Position numbers and translations under genes: made by a program. From NCBI GenBank assembly GCA_025738555.1, contig JAOVFP010000019.1, forward strand, positions 806,001 to 870,000: a stretch of 64,000 bases of DNA. The letters run 5' to 3'. Positions within the stretch are counted from its first letter, which is position 1. Every line of letters begins with the position of its first letter. The stretch comes from Cyathus striatus (lineage: Eukaryota > Basidiomycota > Agaricomycetes > Agaricales > Nidulariaceae). This document shows positions 1-11,789 of the stretch, piece after piece. The notes under the pieces were generated by a model. That model saw only the letters and a list, made by a program, of their open reading frames with translations. It made no database searches and had not been told where the DNA came from.

Positions 1-2735
1 ATAACACTTCAGAGTGACAACTATGGAAAACTGGCAAAAAAATGTCAATTTACTGATTATGCCCTAAGGGGAGAAGCTCTCAAACAACTCAGTGTTTTGC
101 AGTATTTTCTTGAGACATATGAAACTAGAGAGCGACCTAAAAATAATGATCAAAATGCAGGAATGGGAATGGAGGAAAGTGAGGGCCATACTAAACGAGG
201 AAGGCATAAAAATCAAAGGGTGTGTTATCAGGGGGGCCATCCACTACATGGGAGGAGGCAAAGAGTTGTCCGAACACCAGGTCATTCCAATCTTCCCAAT
301 TTCATAGGACCCTACTTTCCAAGAAGCGATGATCCAGAAATTCATGAATTTTATTGTGCCTCCATGTTGTTACTGCTCAAGCCTTGGCGAAATATCCAGT
401 CAGATTTAAAACTACAAAGTGAAAGTTGGGAAGAAGCCTTTACAAGTTTCATGACATCAGCACCTCCTCAAGTGCAACGAGTTGTGTCTGGAATTCAATA
501 TTACCATGAAAGTAAAAGTGCAGTGAAGTGAGACCAGGAAAGAGCATTGGCAGAGCTTCCAGTATTTGAGGCTTGTAGAAATGCATACACTGAACAAATG
601 GAGGAAGATTTGGCAGTTGAAGATATTGACCATGAGGACCAAAGGCTTACAGACTGTATAACAGCGTACACCAAGAAAGGTCTTGAAGAGTTGAAAGCAT
701 CAGTAATCAATTGGCATGAAAAGAATCATGGAATACTTGCAGTAGTTATTGGGCAACAGAGTGGCATTTTTGACCAGAAAAGGACAACTCATTGGGAACT
801 AACACCAAACACAATAGAAATCAAAAAAGCGACAGGTGGAAGAATGAACATGTTGAAGAAATGGAAAGTTCAGATGGCGAAAGATGTAGTGGAACAAAAT
901 AGAGTAGGGCATTTAACAACAAACGAAGACACAACAGGTTCAGTCATGATGTTAGGAGATGGACAAAGTGGGGTAAGAGGCGAAGCATCAGTAATATATA
1001 CTGAAAACAGGATCCAAAACATTCAAAACTCAGATTTGTCAGACAAGGCATTAACTCCCTTAGATCTATCTATGCTGAAGACAGATCAAAAACGGGCGTA
1101 TGAAATTGTAGCATGGCACTTAGACCAAACACTTATTGGAAAGAAACCATCAGAACTCCAAAAATTAATCTTAGGGGATGGAGGGACTGGCAAGTCTAAA
1201 GTGATACAGACAATAACACATCTGTTCGCACAAAGAAGAGCACAGTTTCTGTAATTGAAAGCTGCATATACTGGAGTGGCTGCCTCTATTGTGGACGGGA
1301 AAACAACGCATACTATAGGGATGATTTCCAGAAACAGTAAAAAGCTTACGAATGAAACCAGGCAGAAGTTGCAAGAATTTTGGCAACCATATAGCTATTT
1401 GATTATAGATGAGGTTTCAATGATCTCCAAGACATTTTTAACCACCCTCTCCAAGAACATTGGAATAGGTAAGGCCAAGGGAGGAGTAATTGATCCAGAA
1501 CACAGTAACCCAGAAGATTCCAAAAGTTTTGGAGGAATAAATGTTATTCTCTGTGGTGATTTACATCAATTTCCTCCAGTAGCAGCCAAGAAGCGAAATT
1601 CACTTTACTTCAAATCAATTCATTCAGACTCAGATGACTTTAAGAATGGACACAGTATCTATGAACAATTTGAAACAGTGGTAATTCTGTGGGAACAAGT
1701 CCGAGTAACAGACCAACCATGGTGTGAATTCTTGCGACGATTACGCATAGGAAATGTTCAAAAGCAAGACTTATCAATGCTTAGAAAACTTGTTATAGGT
1801 AATCCAGATAGCAGTCCAGTTGATTTTACGAAAGCACCATGGAACAAAATGTGTTTGGTAACTCCACAACATGCAGTTAGGATGGAATGGAACTTGATGG
1901 CGATTGAAAAACATTGCAAATCCAGTGGCCAGTGGTTATTAATCTGTCCAGCCAAAGACACTATAGGAAAGTGTTCACTATCCATTGTTGAACAATATGC
2001 AGTTACAATGCGAGGGAAGGGACAAATGAAAACTACCAAACAAAATGATCTACCAGAACAGCTGCATATTGCCATTGGAATGAAGGTAAGTGGAAAGGAA
2101 TATATAAATTAAAAAACTAAACACTAGCTATTACTTTGAAGGTCATGGTTACTCAAAATGTCGAAACAGATCTAGATATCACAAACGGAGCCCATGGCAT
2201 GATTGTTGATATATTATTGCACACCAAGGAGCCAGAGTTTGGAACAGAAAGTGTTGTACACCTCAAACATCTTCCAATGTATGTTCTGGTGAAGCTCAAC
2301 CATACAAGAGCCACACAGCTGGAGGGACTGAAAGAGTCAGTAATACCTGTGGAACCAATAGTCAAAAAATTCCCGATCCATCTCAAAGTAGATGGTAAAA
2401 TACTAACAAGTACAGTCAAGTGACAGCAATTTCCAATGACTGCAGCATATGCATTCACTGACTACCACTCACAGGGGCAAACAATATCAAATGTTATAGT
2501 CGACATAGCCACTCCACCAACTGGAAAGTTAAGCCTGTTTCATTTATATGTGGCACTGTCCCGAAGCGCAGGGTGGGAGACAATAAGGTTGCTACGCAAT
2601 TTTGATGATTCCATGTTCCTGCAAGCTCACGATCCAGAGCTTCTGGAAGAAGATGACAGATTAGAAAGACTAGACACCACTACCAAAGAGCAGTGGCAAA
2701 AAATCAAGGACAAAGGATATTTTATTAACCAGTAG
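1..2735 (+). pseudogene. Helitron PIF1-like helicase, 3' part, decayed
   Basis: Family role: the helicase half of a Rep/helicase protein that drives rolling-circle Helitron transposition. Reading frame 1 is open from the left edge, so the Rep part lies outside the window. Visible motifs: a conserved pre-helicase block (RTPGHSN, IGPYFPRSDDPEI, SGIQYYHESKSAVK), Walker A GDGGTGKSK (about 1174-1200), Walker B LIIDEVSMI (about 1400), motif III CGDLHQFPP (about 1550), a late motif FTDYHSQGQT (about 2455) and motif VI YVALSRS (about 2550). A 56 bp intron at 2086-2141 (gtaag to tttgaag) restores the frame as IGMK-VMVTQNVETDLD. Three in-frame stops break it at 529-531 (TGA), 1252-1254 (TAA) and 2421-2423 (TGA). 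I read these as former Trp, Gln and Arg codons. Not functional as it stands. The family call is secure by motif order. Confidence 0.9.
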
Positions 2736-4714
2736 ACATGTATAAAGATTATTTAGGGTCGAATAAAGTACTGGCCTTAAATAGATATCCATTCAGGTAA
2801 ATGAAATAGGACGAACATCTCGGACTCCAGGCCTCAACAAGGGCAGTCATCCAGAGCCATCATCTCAGTAAAATAGAGAGGGGGAGGAGGTCAGCGTCGT
2901 GAGACAAACTGAGGTATTGACCTAGGGGGAGTAGGTTAGAGGAAAGGCCATGTGGATGTGGTCGAGAATGATGCCACCATAATGGAGGTGGACTAGGAGG
3001 AAAAGAGAGCAAGGACACAATAGGAAGGAGAGAAAGAAGACCAGGAGAGTGTAATCAAGAAATGGCTGGGTCGTGACCTGGACTGAGGCCTAAGCTCTCA
3101 CAGGACCCCCACTGTCACCTGGAATGCGAAGATAGTGGGCAGTGGGATGCCATGCACAACCTATGTCAGTAGAAATCTCGGAGGGAACATAAACTACCAG
3201 CTCCAGCTTCATAGCCAAGCAGTAGGGTGACATGCCACCCAAAACAAAGACACAGCCCAGTATGACCACATAGACCTGCAATAAGGTCCTTAGACCATCA
3301 AAATTTTCAAAGTTGCACTCCCAACCAACAACGACACCAAGAATGGGTGGAATGAGAGAAGAGATATAAGAAAATAAGAAAGGACAAGAGAGTAAGTAAA
3401 GATGCATGTACTATCAACAACTCTCCTTCTCAACAGCAAGATATTAATGTCTCTTCATGTGCCAGTAACCACTATCATCTTCCAGGACTACCTTCACGCA
3501 AAAGCTCGTTCCTTGGTATCCTAAAGGTTGAGTTGATGGATGTAAGCTGGGACGTGGTTTCGCCTTGTTTCGGCAGGTGCATGGAGGAGAGTTTCCAATT
3601 GAGAGTGATTGCGAGGAGGACACTTTGGACTTTGAGGACTTCAGCAACCACAGTGACTGCGCCAAAATCCTCCTGTTCCTGTTTCCCATCCACTGTAGAG
3701 CCGAAACACGAACAAGCTCCCTCCCCTGCAACCATCAGGCCTCATCAACATTCAACTCATCTGCAGGTGATTATGCATAAAGAGGAGGGCATCTAACAGA
3801 AGATGAGGAACCAGTACGAATATAAAGGAAGAGCAAGTTGGGAAAGGTGGTGGCAGGTTGAGGCGGCGTGAATGGTAAGCAGGCCCCCGCGAGTTGCTTC
3901 TGCACATGGTACTGTAGAAGAACGTCAATTACGGGAAGAGAGGATACAAAGAAGAGTGTGCATTAGACGTAGAGTTTGGTCGTTTCTCGAGGCCTACACC
4001 AGCCATTAGTTAACAATAAGAAAAAACACAAGAAAAGCATACATGTACATCTATCTCTCTCGCCCCCAGGTGGCCCAACTATATATCATTACTGCACCAT
4101 TCAAAGCTCTTACTTTCCATAAGCAATTTCCTTAAAAAAAGCAGGTGTACTTCAATAGCATCATGGTCGTCATCGCATATGAGCAGAATAGAGGCAAAGG
4201 TGCAGCATTTTGGAGAGTAGGGGACGTGACGGATACAGTAAACTGCACAGCGCAGAGCACTGTGGTTGAATCCTGAGGTTTGGACCCACTGGTTGGAGCA
4301 GGATAGCAGGGTGCACATATAGACGTGATTGAGACCAGTGCCACTGTGAGGAAGGCGGAATGGAAGGAGAGAAACAACAGGGCAAGGACATGAATGAGTA
4401 GGACATGTTTTAGATAAATACTGGTCTTCCGGACAAGGAACGGAAGAAAGGAAAAATGGCGAGGAGAGGGTACCTGATAAGCATAGTAGCAAGAGAAACA
4501 CAAAACATGTAACGTGTCACATAGCGTTATGCACACGTGCAGGTCAAAAAGGGGCTTCAAATTGTCGGGCACAGAGAAACCTTGCCAAGCAAGGTGACTC
4601 CCTCTTCCCTCCCTACCACTACTTGATCCTTCCATCTTCACTCCTCAATTTCACTCCTCCTCTATTTCACTCCCCCCCTTCTCCTTCCCTATCAAGAACA
4701 AATACAGTTACAAT
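2736..4714. other. Intergenic, no recognisable gene
   Basis: Purine-biased (GA-rich) sequence up to about 3400, then mixed sequence. Several short open frames lie on both strands (for example 3533-3796 and 4132-4641), but none shows a domain, convincing codon use or splice structure. The Helitron 3' terminus should lie in the first part; I could not identify a clear CTRR end with its hairpin. Confidence 0.5.
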
Positions 4715-5110
4715 GAGAGCGCGGGAAAGCGGGAGGCACACAACGAGCGTGAGGGGCGGGATGACGAGCGCATACGGCGGGAGAGGCGGGATAGTGAGTG
4801 TGTTGGGGCACACAATGAGCACAGGGAGCGGAGGGGGCGGGATGGCGGGGCGGGACGACAAGCGTGTACAGCGGGAGAGGCGAGATAGCGAGTGCGTTGG
4901 GGCGCACAATGAGCACAGGGAGCAGAGTAGTGAGCAGAGAGGCGGGATAACGAGTAGGATGGGGCATACAGCGAGCGGAGGGGTGGGGATAGCGAGTGGA
5001 ATGGGGTGTGCAGCGAGTGGAGGGGCGGGATAACGAGCGGGATGAGGTGCACAGCAAGCGGAGGGGCAGGAGGCATGGGAAAGCAGGGGATGGGACATCG
5101 AGTGCAAAGG
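4715..5110. repeat. GC-rich degenerate minisatellite
   Basis: Tandem array built on GCGGGATNNCGAG, GGGGCACACAATGAGC and CGAGCGGAGGGG-type blocks. The last three units, from about 4943 to 5070, are the cleanest, each about 42 bp. The array is CpG-rich and strongly strand-asymmetric (G-rich on the plus strand). Long open frames occur on both strands through it; they are a by-product of the repeat, not genes. Confidence 0.75.
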
Positions 5111-5194
5111 CAGGAAATTGGGGCATATTATGTAATACTACTATTGCTTTGTAATATGTAAATTAGTCACATGATCAATAAATAAATTCATTTT

Positions 5195-5445
5195 CTCCAT
5201 GTTTTTAAATGAATTTCACTCAATTTTTCATGTGAATTTCACTATATTTTCACTTTAATTTCACCTAAAATACATGAAAGTTCATGAACCTATGATTTTT
5301 AGAAAATATTCAAAATCACATGAAGTTCATGTAATTTCAGGTGAATTTCATGTGAATTTTATGTCAAATAGGTGATATTCATGTGAATTTCATGTGAATA
5401 TGTGAACTCTTAGTGAAATTCATGTGAATTCATGGTGAAGGGGGG
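5195..5445. repeat. AT-rich tandem repeat (TTCATGTGAATT family)
   Basis: Repeated variants of ATGTGAATTTC and TTCATGTGAATT occur a dozen or so times with irregular spacing. The motif TTCATGTGAA is nearly self-complementary, so the array can fold on itself. It lies between the GC-rich minisatellite and the long-TIR element. No coding content. Confidence 0.75.
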
Positions 5446-5569
5446 AGTGCAAAGTACTGAGAGATACCCATCTCTGAGTCTATGTATTTAGGTGTAGTTA
5501 GACCTTTGAGATAGGGTTTTAGTGAACAAGTAGTAATTTAGAGTAGCAACATGTATCTCCTGCCACACA

Positions 5570-6630
5570 CTAGTCTCGGCTACCCATCTGTTTGCGGCGA
5601 TTCATCCTAAAAAGGACTTCCCACCACAACTGTCTGGGAAATGACCAGACACTTTAGAAGGGGTTTGCATTCCATGTTTATCAGGAATTAGGAAGGCTTG
5701 TCTTGCATGACAAAGGCTTGAAATGTTCACATGACTTACCCATTTTGGTATGTATTTCCTGCTTTGTAATCACAGAAATGTGTCGTGTCCCCGACCCATC
5801 CACAGTGTGTTATCCATGTCCCCTTAGTTTTGCTACTCTGTATCATTATTTTTGATCAACATCTTTAAATGTTGTTCCCTGACCATAATACTCCAATTAA
5901 TAGTCAATGATGTAGTACTTATAAGTATACATGTTACTGATTACTTAAGAGAATTTGAAGATAATTACACAAGAATTGCATTGACATTTGAACACATTAA
6001 AATAATCCTAAAGCAACTACTGTTACAGTCAAAATTTACAAACAGACTTTTCTTTAATCTTCTGTATCCCTCCCAACTTTCTGTGTCTGCACTGTAAAGG
6101 TCAAAGAAACAAAAATAGCGCGAGTCAGTTGAACGTCCGTTTGGCTTGTGACGTTCTAAGGTGTGGAAGGGAATTAGTGAGTTAAAATAAAAATGAGAAC
6201 ATAGTGATATTCTGTGAGACATATACAATGAGAGTGACAATAAAATCAAAGAAATGATGAAACACAATACTCTGAGACTGACTATTAGTGGGACAAATCT
6301 TCACTAAATTGGAAGGATTTAGATACAATTTACAGAGTCCCTATCAAAAAATAATGATACAGAGTAGCAAAACTAAGGGGACATGGATAACACACTGTGG
6401 ATGGGTCGGGGACGCGACACATTTCTGTGATTACAAAGCAGGAAATACATACCAAAACGGGTAAGTCACGTGAACATTTCAAGCCTTTGTCATGCAAGAC
6501 AAGCCTTCCGAATTCCCGATAAACGCGGAATGCAAACCCCTTCTAAAGTGTCTGGTCATTTCCCAGACGGTTGTGGTGGGAAGTCCTTTTTAGGACGAAT
6601 CGCCGCAAACGGATGGGTAGCCGAGACTAG
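5570..6630. mobile_element. Non-autonomous DNA transposon with ~287 bp TIRs
   Basis: The left arm 5570-5856 is the reverse complement of the right arm 6343-6630. Both start with the sequence CTAGTCTCGGCTACCC and end near ATCATTATTTTTGAT. The internal 5857-6342 segment is AT-rich and codes for nothing recognisable, so transposition would need an enzyme in trans. The two arms differ mainly where the right arm has CpG and the left has TpG or CpA. The superfamily is not assignable because I could not fix a target-site duplication. Confidence 0.85.
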
Positions 6631-8975
6631 CCACGCACGTTATCAAGCCTCTATACGAAAGAGGGAAGGTCGGGGCTGGTATATTAAGTAACCAGGCTCA
6701 CTCAGCTGACTCTGGCCTCCCATTCGTTTAGCTGATACGAAGCAACTAGAAAGTTAACCGATGAAAGATAATTGGAGCGGATGAATAGTTCTTCAATGTA
6801 TCACTGCATATCCCGCTCTCCGTCATCCAAGGACGTGGATGAACGGTTCACGAGAAAGAATTAACCAACACGTATACGTCCTAGTTTCAGTCAACAGCTG
6901 ACCTTGTGCCTTTATCAACAATGATTTCAACTTCGGCGCGTAGATTCCTGTTTGATGTTCCGTATCGAGGAAGTATCCTCTTTCCCTGGATGTGGGATGA
7001 GATACTCTTCGATTGTGAGATAGTACGATACAGAAGTACATCAATATCTCTTCCCTACTAACGAAAATATATTCGATTAAAGGAACATATGTAATTAATG
7101 CTCGATGTCATACAATTTAAATATAGTATCAATTACTGTCATCAGTCGCGAACGGCGTTAGATCACCAGGAAGCAGCAGGCATCATCATCGGTCCGATGA
7201 CGCACGGACCTTATCGTGTGTGTGTACCAGTACCGCAGGCTGGCAAGAGATAATTGGAGCGGAAAATAGTTCACCACCGTTATCAATTTGAAGAGCTTTA
7301 TATGTAGGCCTCTTACTCCAAATGCTCCATCGTCCAAATACTCGCCAAAGCCTATACAATCTCAGTTGTGAAGGCAGCTGACCACGGCGCTTTGAATATG
7401 TATTATGTCGTACATTAATTGACATACGGAGGCGTGATATCAAATCAAATGTTGGGACGTGGATTCCTTTTAGGTATTAGGTACGCAGCGATAGCCGCTA
7501 GTTATGTACAATCAGAGATTCGTTAGACTCGGTGGCCCTGTTTGTGTGATACATTCAGATACACATACAAAGACTGAAAGCGATACGTTAAGTTTTCGCT
7601 TTTGTACTCGATAACCTGAATATGTCGTATTCATTAATTCTGCGAAAGTAACCCCCAACCCGATAAATGAATGTAACTGTATCAGATATAAATAGATACG
7701 ATTAGGTGTTGCGAATGAAACATTATATCACTGGAGCCATGCTTCACGATACACCTGACCTTCCCTTATAACATGTACGTTGTACCTTTGGGATCAGTGT
7801 CGCTCCATGCTCGGGGATATTCCGAGTGTGTCCGTTAGGATCATCATCTCGCTCCTTGGAGACTGGACATTACGATGTAATGTAATGTTGGCTGCGGATG
7901 GATGGGTGAGCCTCATCGTAGGCATACCGCGCATACACGTATATAAGGTAGTTCTGAATCCTACCGGGATTGTGGATAGATTTCGGGAGCTCATCGTACA
8001 CATTTCATGGAATTTGAAAATTTAGAGCTTAATTGTCGTCTTTAAAAATGAAATATCTATCTATCTAGCTTTATTCATTCCGAGTTTATTCACCACAAAG
8101 GCACTCGATGATTCTACATACTATCAGCTCATGTACCTAGCCATATGGAAATACATGACCACGCTACAATTGTTGATAAGTGCATTACGATACTTCCGTT
8201 GTATGGGAGAACTATAACTCGATTCTGGTTAAACATAGCTCACTTTGACCAACCAGCTGACCCTCCGTTGCCCGATCCTTACATACCCAGACATACGCGC
8301 GGTCAATGGTCATCAGCATCATTGTGGTGTATGTCCAAGACCCTGCATGTGTGTATCGACTATCATAGTGGCCTTAACCAATCTCAAACAGGCAGAAAAA
8401 GCCTTACGAAAGAAATACTCACCTACGTCTTTACCTAGCCTTACCTCTAGTAGTGTGCATTCGCAAATTTGAACAACCAGCAAGGAAACAAAAACGGCGA
8501 TTAAGTGAAACAATCGTACCAGATAAGATGGTCAAATCGGAATCAGAACATCACGAAGAACTGATTGGACGGGGAATGCTTATCTTGCCGGTCGGTACCA
8601 AACGTAATGAAAAGAAATGATCGGAGAGAGGCCCGAGAGGGGATTTGATCTTTGCCGGGTTTGAACTTTGAGCTCCGCTGGTTTCCGCTGTCACCTTCCC
8701 GCCAGCCACCAGCGGCCTGTACCGTCATCGTATCTCATCCAATTGGCTTACTCTCATTCCTGAACTTGAAGTATTCTAGGAATGTTACGGTATGGAGATG
8801 GTGGCGTGCTGAATAGAGTGTAGATCGACAAAAGGGGAAGGAAGAAAGGAAGCAACTTCAAGGAGGGACCCACTTCATCCATGTGCTCTCGCGTCTTTGA
8901 TCAGAACGTGAAAACCGAATAAATGGCAATGCAGCCTCTCCAGCCAGATCGTTACGCACCCTCAAACCACGAGTC
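6631..8975. other. Intergenic, no recognisable gene; ALDH promoter at right end
   Basis: About 2.3 kb of mixed-composition, CpG-containing sequence. Short open frames (for example 7780-8025, 8145-8438) carry no domain or splice pattern that I recognise. The last few hundred bases should contain the promoter of the aldehyde dehydrogenase that starts at 8976; I see no clear TATA box. Confidence 0.5.
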
Positions 8976-11409
8976 ATGTCGAAATCCTGGCCAGAGAACG
9001 AGTATACGCCCCTCGAGGACATTCCTTCCGTACGCTCCCTTGCCCCCTCCTCCTCCCTCCTACTAACCACCGACCGGGCAACAGATAATCGCCTCAACAA
9101 AAGCCACATTCCGTACAGGCCTAACGCTCCCTTACGCATACCGCCAAGCACAACTATACGCCCTCGCGCGCCTCGTACAAGATAACGCAGAGATATTTGC
9201 TGATGCGCTCCATGCAGACCTAGGCAGACCAAAGGTCGAAGCGTACATGGCTGAGCTGGGGCCGCTTGTGAAGCGGAGCTTGGTGGCGGCGGAAAGGCTT
9301 GAGGAGTGGATGGCTGAGAAAGATGTTAGTGAGAAGGTGGAAGTTTGGCAGAAAGGTTGGAAGCCTAGAATTAGGAGGGAGCCGAGGGGCGTTGGGTTGA
9401 TTATTGCGTGCGTTTGTTCTTTCATTCCTTACCACTGGACTAAATTATTGAGTGTAGACCGTGGAATTATCCCCTCATACTTTCACTGCAGCCGCTTATG
9501 GGTGCTATTAGTGCGGGATGCTGTGCTGTTCTTAAGCTCTCGGAAGTTTCACCGCATACGAGTTCGTTGTTGGCAAAGTTGCTACCGCGCTATTTGGATG
9601 AAAGGGCGTATAGGGTTGTACTTGGGGGCGTGAAGGAGGTTGGAAGGGTGTTAGAAGAAAAATGTAAGCTCCTTCTTTCGCGTTCTTCTCCTCCCCAGCC
9701 CTCGTTCGATTCTCCCTCGTATTGGCTATCTATCATATCGTGCTTCACGCCTTCCTCACTCGCTACCGGTCATTCTACCTTCCACTCTTTTTCCTCTGCC
9801 GTGCATTCCTCTTCTTCGCCTCCCTTCTTCCTTCGCTTCTTCTCCCTTCTTCCGCTCCCCTTATTCTCCCTTCCTCCTTCCTCCTACGCTCCTACTAACC
9901 CCCCACCCAGTCGATCACATATTCTACACAGGAAACAGCACAATCGCACGCATCATCTCCCGCTCTGCCTCAAAGCACCTCACACCCCTAACCCTCGAAC
10001 TAGGCGGCAAATCCCCCGTCCTCATCGACCCTTCTTACGACCTCGAAATAGCAATAAAAAGAGTGGTATGGGGGAAATGTAATAATGCGGGCCAGATTTG
10101 CATTGCGCCTGATTATATCCTCTTACCGCGCTCTTCTGAGAGTATCGTAGAGGAGTTCGTAAGGCACTTCGAGAAAGTGGTTAAAGAGTTTTTCTCAGGT
10201 GGGGCATTGGGAAGTGGGGACTATTCAAGTATCGTGTCGAAGACGCATTTCGATAGGTTAGTTGGATTGTTGAAGGGTACAAAGGGGAAGATTCTGAGTG
10301 GTGGACAGGTGGATGCTGAGAGGATGAGGATGGAGCCTACGCTTGTTGTTGTTGGGGAGGGAGATGTGTTGTTGCAGGGGTATGTTTTCTTTTTCTTTTT
10401 TCTTTCTTTTGGGGGAGCAGGGGCTGATAGAGTGGTGATAGGGAATTATTTGGCCCGATTTTACCTGTTGTATTGGTTAAAGACATCGATGACGGAATTG
10501 AGTTCATACGGAACCGCGATCATCCGCTGGTTCTTTATGCGTTTACGGAGGATGAGGAGCTTAAAGAGACCAGTACGTCCTTTCTTTCTTTCTTTTCTTA
10601 TTACCCTTTCCTTACTGATTTATGGGTAGTTTTGAGAAGAACAATGAGCGGAACAGTATCGTTCAATGATACATTTGGACAACTGGCTGTTGATGAATTA
10701 CCTTTTGGCGGTGTTGGTGAGAGTGGATGTGCGTTTTTATTTTTATTTTGATAAGAGAAATTGTAAGGGGGTGATTGATTGTTGGATTCTTGTAGATGGA
10801 CGACAGGTGCTCAAGGCGACGTTTGATGCATTTACTTATGAGAGGGGGATTTCTGATGTTCCTAAATCGTACGTTCTTCTTTTCTTCGTTTATGTTCCGA
10901 CATGTTTTTGTTCATTCGTTTACTCCCCCCTATGCTGCTGTTCATCGCTTCGGCGGTGGTTCGATCCTCTTTTACTGCACGTTGCCATTCATCTATCCAC
11001 TTTCTCTACGTACCTTTTCTTTTTCGACTCCTACCTGGATATCTCACGTCCGCAAATCCCATCCTCCATATCTTCGATTATACTCTACGCTATCCTCCAT
11101 CCTACTTCCGCCTCTATTTCCTTCTTGTTGCCTTACATCCTCTCTCTCACCTCTCGATCGTATACTAACACATTTTCGTACCGCAGAGAAGAACCACTCT
11201 TCGCAGCCCGATATCCTCCCTATACAGAGGACAAATTGGCATTCTTCAAAGCGGGCGTTGTGGGTGCTAAGATCCCTGCCGATGGTGCGAATGGGCACGG
11301 TAATGTTAATGGGGGTGGGAAGGTGGAAGGAGTAGCCACCGATAGTGAGGGGGAAGAGCAAGATACTAAAGCCGGGGTGGAGGTTAAGGTTGATGAGGTT
11401 TCGTATTGA
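8976..11409 (+). CDS. Class-3 (fatty) aldehyde dehydrogenase
   Basis: Oxidises aliphatic aldehydes to acids with NAD(P)+; the class-3 family commonly acts on membrane-derived fatty aldehydes. Model: join(8976..9029, 9085..9407, 9458..9663, 9911..10379, 10442..10572, 10630..10728, 10796..10868, 11187..11409), 1578 nt, 525 residues. Every junction is GT-AG and keeps frame. The usual order is visible: N-terminal KATFRTG, then APWNYPL, catalytic Glu in LELGGKSP (about residue 224), catalytic Cys in NNAGQICIAPDY (about residue 258), ELFGPILPV, and LPFGGVGESGYG across the exon 6/7 junction. The C-terminus is a hydrophilic Gly/Glu/Lys-rich tail rather than a membrane anchor, so I infer a soluble form. 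Introns 3 (247 bp) and 7 (318 bp) are long and pyrimidine-rich; the others are 50-67 bp. ATG 8976 is chosen because exon 1 joins in phase to the conserved N-terminus. Confidence 0.93.
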
Positions 11410-11789
11410 GGTTTTTGATGTGGTGAGATTGGAGGGGAAGGAAAGGAATTGTATGTACAATATCATATATGTGTGTTTATGTAAGGAATATGTATGGATT
11501 TGTATTCTTTCAGTCGATCTTTGTAATTGGATTGTGTTTGAGTTTCGCCTAGGGGGTTGTATAAGTCAATACGGCCTTCAAGAAACAGCCTTGAAACGCG
11601 GGGGAACATGTCACTTTTCCTAATAAATTAGTGTACTCTCTATTGTAGCGTATTAATGGACAGTCTCTAAATATGCTACATTCTTTATCGTAAATTTAAT
11701 TCCTCTCAATTCAACCTGTTCCCATCCCTTTCCAAGATACTGTCTATTTCAATATTTTAAAAGGTAGTGGCTGTCTGACCATTATCTAC
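11410..11789. other. Convergent 3' intergenic spacer
   Basis: AT-rich spacer between the 3' ends of the plus-strand aldehyde dehydrogenase and the minus-strand NTPase/nuclease gene. It should hold both polyadenylation regions. No further gene or repeat seen. Confidence 0.5.

Noticed and set aside
4623..5126. Overlapping frames of 120-146 codons on both strands
   Set aside because: They lie in the GC-rich minisatellite, occur in several frames at once and encode low-complexity repeats.
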